DNA of 9,115 bases from Clostridia bacterium (GTDB lineage: Bacteria > Bacillota > Clostridia > TANB77 > UBA1234). Under the pieces are notes generated by a model, which saw only the letters and a program-made list of their open reading frames with translations, did not search any database and was not told where the DNA came from. The translations under genes were made by a program, and so were the position numbers. Where the stretch lies: the NCBI GenBank assembly GCA_900753135.1, contig CAADXZ010000049.1:1-9115 (forward strand), written 5' to 3'. Below, piece after piece: positions 5,870 to 9,115 of this stretch (positions are counted from its first letter, which is position 1; each line of letters opens with the position of its first letter).

Positions 5870-7759
5870 TTATTCCAACTCAAAAGCACCCGTATAAAGT
5901 TGATAATATGTTCCTTTTTGTTCTATCAAATAATCATGTTCTCCTCTTTCAATAATCTTTCCATGATCAAGAACTATTATTGCTTTTGCATTTCTTACAG
6001 TAGAAAGTCTATGAGCAATTACAAAAACAGTTCTTCCATTCATTAACTTATCCATACCATCTTGTACAATAGCTTCTGTTCTCGTATCAATACTTGAAGT
6101 TGCTTCATCAAGAATCATTACTGGTGGATCTGCAACAGCAGCTCTTGCTATAGATAAAAGCTGTCTTTGTCCTTGTGATAAGCTCTCACCATTTCCAGTA
6201 ATCCATGTGTTATACCCATCAGGCAATCTTGTTATAAATCCGTCAGCATTAGCAAGTTTAGCAGCTTCAATTATTTCTTCATCAGTTGCATCAAGTCTTC
6301 CATATCTTATATTATCCATTATAGTTCCTGTGAACAAGTTAGTATCTTGCAATACAATACCAAGCGAACGTCTTAAGTCATCTTTATTCATATCTTTGAT
6401 GTTAATTCCATCATAAATAATTTCTCCATCTTGTATTTCATAAAAACGATTTAAAAGATTAGTAATTGTTGTTTTACCAGCACCTGTAGCACCAACAAAA
6501 GCAATCTTTTGACCAGGCTTTGCATAAAGTGAAATATTTTTCAAAACAATTTTATTTTCTTTATATCCAAATGTAACATTTTTAAATTCTACATATCCCT
6601 TTAATTCAACATACGTTGTTGAACCATCATCTTCAAACTTTTTCCAAGCCCAGTTTTCAGTATGTTTATCTGTCTCAATTATATCATCATCAACATATTC
6701 AACATTTACAAGTGTTACTTTTCCATTGTTTTCTTCTGGAATTTGATCCATAAGCTCAAATATTCTTTCAGCACCAGCTAATGCAAGAGCTATAGAATTT
6801 ATCTGTTGTGCAACTCTTGAAACAGGCATATTAAAGCTCTTACTCAAATTTAAGAATCCAACTATTTCACCAATCAAAAGTCCATTAACACCATTCAAGG
6901 CAAGTATACCACCAACAATAGCAATCAAAACATATTGAATATTAGATATGTTCCCCATTATTGGCATCAAAATAATCGAAGTTTGGTTAGCAATTGTAGA
7001 ATTTACTCTCCACTCTTCATTTAACTTATCAAAATCTTCTTTAGATGTTTCTTCATGGCAGAAAACTTTTATAACCTTTTGGCCATTAATCATTTCCTCA
7101 ATGAAGCCATTTAGTTTTCCCAATGATTCCTGTTGTTTAACAAAGTATGTCGCACTCTTACCACCAACTTTTTTTGTTATTTGTAACATCAAAATTAATG
7201 TAGCAACAACAATCAAAGTTAAGAAAACATCTATATAAAGCATAGCACAAAATACTGCAATGATAGTCATCAAAGAACTAATTACTTCTGGTACACCATC
7301 TGAAATCATTTCACGCAAAGAATCAATATCGTTTGTATAACGACTCATTATCTCGCCATGAGTATGCGAATCGAAGTAACCTACAGGAAGAGTTTGCATC
7401 TTTGAAAACATTTCATCCCTTACTTCTCTTAATATTCCTTGTGCTACATTAACCATTATTCTAGCATAAGCATAATTACTTATAATTCCAACTATGAACA
7501 CTCCAGCCATTACAGTTAGTAGCCTAATTATTCCAGATAAATCTGGATTTACACTACCCATAAGTGGCGTTATATAATCATCAATAAGTTTTTCAATAAA
7601 AATAGAACTTGCTACACCAGTCAAAGAAGAAAGAATAATGAAAATAACAACCATTACCATAGCAAACTTATACTTTTTAAAATATGATAAAAGTCTTTTT
7701 GTTGTTTTCTTTATGTCTTTAATCTCTGCGACTCCACCACGTCTACTATTTGGTTTCAT
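5870..7759 (-). CDS. Heterodimeric ABC exporter subunit with the catalytic Walker B Glu (TM288/YheH-type)
   Basis: A 629-residue fused permease-ATPase, the second gene of the exporter pair. A six-helix membrane domain covers about residues 30-330. A 37-residue acidic insert (about 347-383, including DDDIIETDKHTENWAWKKFEDD) precedes the ATPase domain. The ATPase shows Walker A GATGAGKT (423-430), Q-loop Gln471, signature LSQGQ (527-531, non-canonical), Walker B VMILDE with Glu552, and switch His583. This is the partner that contributes the complete Walker site, as in TM288. Such pairs export drugs, peptides or lipids; the substrate cannot be read from sequence. ATG 7759 is chosen because AAGGAGG lies eight bases upstream. 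The in-frame GTG at 7765 is only two bases from that site. Its start overlaps the upstream gene's end by 14 bases, implying translational coupling. Confidence 0.95.
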   Translation of the reverse strand: MKPNSRRGGVAEIKDIKKTTKRLLSYFKKYKFAMVMVVIFIILSSLTGVASSIFIEKLIDDYITPLMGSVNPDLSGIIRLLTVMAGVFIVGIISNYAYARIMVNVAQGILREVRDEMFSKMQTLPVGYFDSHTHGEIMSRYTNDIDSLREMISDGVPEVISSLMTIIAVFCAMLYIDVFLTLIVVATLILMLQITKKVGGKSATYFVKQQESLGKLNGFIEEMINGQKVIKVFCHEETSKEDFDKLNEEWRVNSTIANQTSIILMPIMGNISNIQYVLIAIVGGILALNGVNGLLIGEIVGFLNLSKSFNMPVSRVAQQINSIALALAGAERIFELMDQIPEENNGKVTLVNVEYVDDDIIETDKHTENWAWKKFEDDGSTTYVELKGYVEFKNVTFGYKENKIVLKNISLYAKPGQKIAFVGATGAGKTTITNLLNRFYEIQDGEIIYDGINIKDMNKDDLRRSLGIVLQDTNLFTGTIMDNIRYGRLDATDEEIIEAAKLANADGFITRLPDGYNTWITGNGESLSQGQRQLLSIARAAVADPPVMILDEATSSIDTRTEAIVQDGMDKLMNGRTVFVIAHRLSTVRNAKAIIVLDHGKIIERGEHDYLIEQKGTYYQLYTGAFELE

Positions 7760-9115
7760 CTTCACTTCCTCCTTTCTTTTGAGAAGTATATACTTCTTTA
7801 TATATTTCGCTGTTCTTCATTAGATATTCATGATTTCCAACAGCTTCAACTTTACCTTCATTCAAAACAATAATCTTATCAGCATCTTCAACAGAAGCAA
7901 TTCTTTGTGCAATAATAATCTTTGTTGTGTTAGGAATCTCTTCCTTAAACGCTTTTCTTATCAAAGCATCAGTCCTTGTATCAACAGCACTAGTTGAATC
8001 ATCCAAAATCAAAATCTTTGGCTTTTTAAGCAAAGCTCTTGCTATGCAAAGTCTTTGCTTCTGACCACCAGAAACGTTCGTACCACCTTGCTCAATATGA
8101 GTATCATACTTATCAGGGAAACTATTCACAAAGTCGTCAGCCTGTGCAAGTTTGCAAACCTTAATAACTTCCTCATCTGTTGCATTTTCATTTCCCCAAC
8201 GAATATTTTCTTTAATGGTTCCAGAAAACAATTCATTTTTTTGAAGAACCATTGCCACTTGATTCCTTAATGTTTCAATATCATAATCCTTAACATTAAC
8301 TCCACCAACTAACACTTCGCCTGAAGTTGCATCATATAATCTTGGAATCATTTGAACTAATGTAGTCTTAGAACTACCAGTTCCACCAATTATACCAATT
8401 GTTTCTCCAGATTTTATTTTCAAATTAACGTTTTTAAGTGCAAGTTTGTTTTCATCTTTAACATAACTAAAATCAACATTTTTAAATTCAATAGAACCAT
8501 CTTTAACATCCATAACAGGATTTTCATGGTTCTTCAAATCTACTTCTTCATTCAAAATTTCAAAAACTCTTTCAGCAGACGCCTTTGACATTATCATCAT
8601 AACAAATATCATTGAAAGCATCATTAAACTACTAAGTATCTGCATAGCATAAGCAATAGCAGTAGAAAGCGCACCAGTCGTCATATCGCCCGCAATAATC
8701 GCTTTTGCACTCACCCAAGATATTAGTATCATACCAACGTACATAGCAGCTTGCATCAAAGGTCTTCCGTAAGTTGTAAGTCCTTCTGCTTTTACAGATA
8801 AATCATATATTTTCTTTGAAATTTTATTAAACTTTTGCTTTTCAAAGTCTTCGTTAACAAAAGCTTTTACAACTCTAACTCCCCTAACATTTTCTTGAAC
8901 AACATTGTTTAACTCATCATATGTCTTAAACATTTTTTCAAATGTTGGAAAAGCAAAGTACATAATTATTAAAAATCCAATAACTAAAAATGGAATAATA
9001 CAAAGTATTATATTAGCTAATTTTGCATTTAACGTGTATAACATAATCATTGAGAAAATAAGCATAAGCGGTGCTCTAAACGTTATTCGTATCATCATTT
9101 GAAAAGCACGTTGTA
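7746..9115 (-). CDS. Heterodimeric ABC exporter subunit with degenerate ATP site (TM287/YheI-type), N-terminus outside window
   Basis: Partial: the frame is still open at the right edge (…QRAFQ before Met at 9098), and family alignment puts this inside the membrane domain, so roughly 120 N-terminal residues are missing. Numbered from that Met (450 residues to the stop), membrane helices run to about 170. Then come Walker A GGTGSSKT (238-245), signature VSGGQ (342-346), Walker B ILILDD (362-367) with Asp367 where the catalytic Glu is expected, and Gln398 replacing the switch His (IIAQR). This is the standard degenerate half of a TM287/288- or BmrCD-type exporter. Its normal signature completes the active site of the partner at 5870-7759, while its own Walker B pairs with the partner's odd LSQGQ. 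It is the first gene of the pair; the promoter lies beyond the window. The Met at 9098 is internal, not a start. Confidence 0.95.
   Translation of the reverse strand, partial: QRAFQMMIRITFRAPLMLIFSMIMLYTLNAKLANIILCIIPFLVIGFLIIMYFAFPTFEKMFKTYDELNNVVQENVRGVRVVKAFVNEDFEKQKFNKISKKIYDLSVKAEGLTTYGRPLMQAAMYVGMILISWVSAKAIIAGDMTTGALSTAIAYAMQILSSLMMLSMIFVMMIMSKASAERVFEILNEEVDLKNHENPVMDVKDGSIEFKNVDFSYVKDENKLALKNVNLKIKSGETIGIIGGTGSSKTTLVQMIPRLYDATSGEVLVGGVNVKDYDIETLRNQVAMVLQKNELFSGTIKENIRWGNENATDEEVIKVCKLAQADDFVNSFPDKYDTHIEQGGTNVSGGQKQRLCIARALLKKPKILILDDSTSAVDTRTDALIRKAFKEEIPNTTKIIIAQRIASVEDADKIIVLNEGKVEAVGNHEYLMKNSEIYKEVYTSQKKGGSEDETK

Noticed and set aside
6948..7238. Plus-strand open frames inside the ABC genes (also 6207-6416, 7638-7823, 8055-8270, 8905-9102) and similar shadows elsewhere
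   Set aside because: They lie wholly or almost wholly antisense to well-supported genes, lack convincing start signals, and encode no recognisable protein.
7757..7765. GTG at 7765 as the start of the downstream ABC subunit
   Set aside because: It lies only two bases from the AAGGAGG site; ATG 7759 has normal spacing.
1..9115. CRISPR array, toxin-antitoxin pair, phage or transposon remnants, retron-like RNA
   Set aside because: No regularly spaced direct repeats, integrase, transposase or reverse transcriptase reading frame, or paired small genes were found.

Overview
The window is AT-rich (roughly one third G+C by eye) with compact gene packing, AGGAGG-type ribosome binding sites and near-consensus TTGAAA/TATAAT promoters. 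A ferredoxin-domain protein, a copper-amine-oxidase-type stalk-domain protein, a ClpX-family ATPase and a TM287/288-type ABC exporter together suggest an anaerobic Firmicute, most likely a Clostridia-class bacterium. Species cannot be assigned. I see no rRNA, tRNA, insertion sequence, CRISPR array or recognised defence system.

Layout, left to right. (1) Bases 1-100 may be the 3' end of a plus-strand gene entering from outside; it converges on yidD (176-391, minus) across a hairpin that can end transcription from both sides. (2) yidD is divergent from a two-gene plus-strand unit: a DUF362 protein with a C-terminal two-cluster ferredoxin domain (538-1668), then a small membrane-anchored protein that looks like a stripped-down SPFH/band-7 domain (1691-2302). 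(3) A secreted stalk-domain protein with a C-terminal His/Cys motif (2329-2823, minus) is divergent from a ClpX-like AAA+ ATPase (3138-4679, plus). The roughly 300-base region between them carries a strong plus promoter, a plausible minus promoter and two adjacent inverted repeats. (4) The ClpX-like gene ends at a very good terminator (4741-4785). It is followed by an independently promoted stand-alone E2-type acyltransferase domain (4943-5815) whose expected catalytic His is Glu. (5) A shared bidirectional terminator (5822-5856) separates this from a minus-strand pair encoding a heterodimeric ABC exporter: 7746 to beyond 9115 (N-terminus cut off by the window) and 5870-7759, overlapping by 14 bases.

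Only two units have a clear internal logic. The ABC pair makes one asymmetric exporter, with one complete and one degenerate ATP site divided between the subunits. The DUF362 and SPFH-like genes are probably co-transcribed (22-base gap), which suggests a membrane-associated iron-sulfur protein with a scaffold-like partner; this is inference. The best candidates for something undescribed are the ClpX paralogue (enlarged zinc domain, long linker, missing RKH loop, retained IGF motif), the acyltransferase-fold protein with the altered active site, and the mini-SPFH protein. I found no evidence that these form one system.
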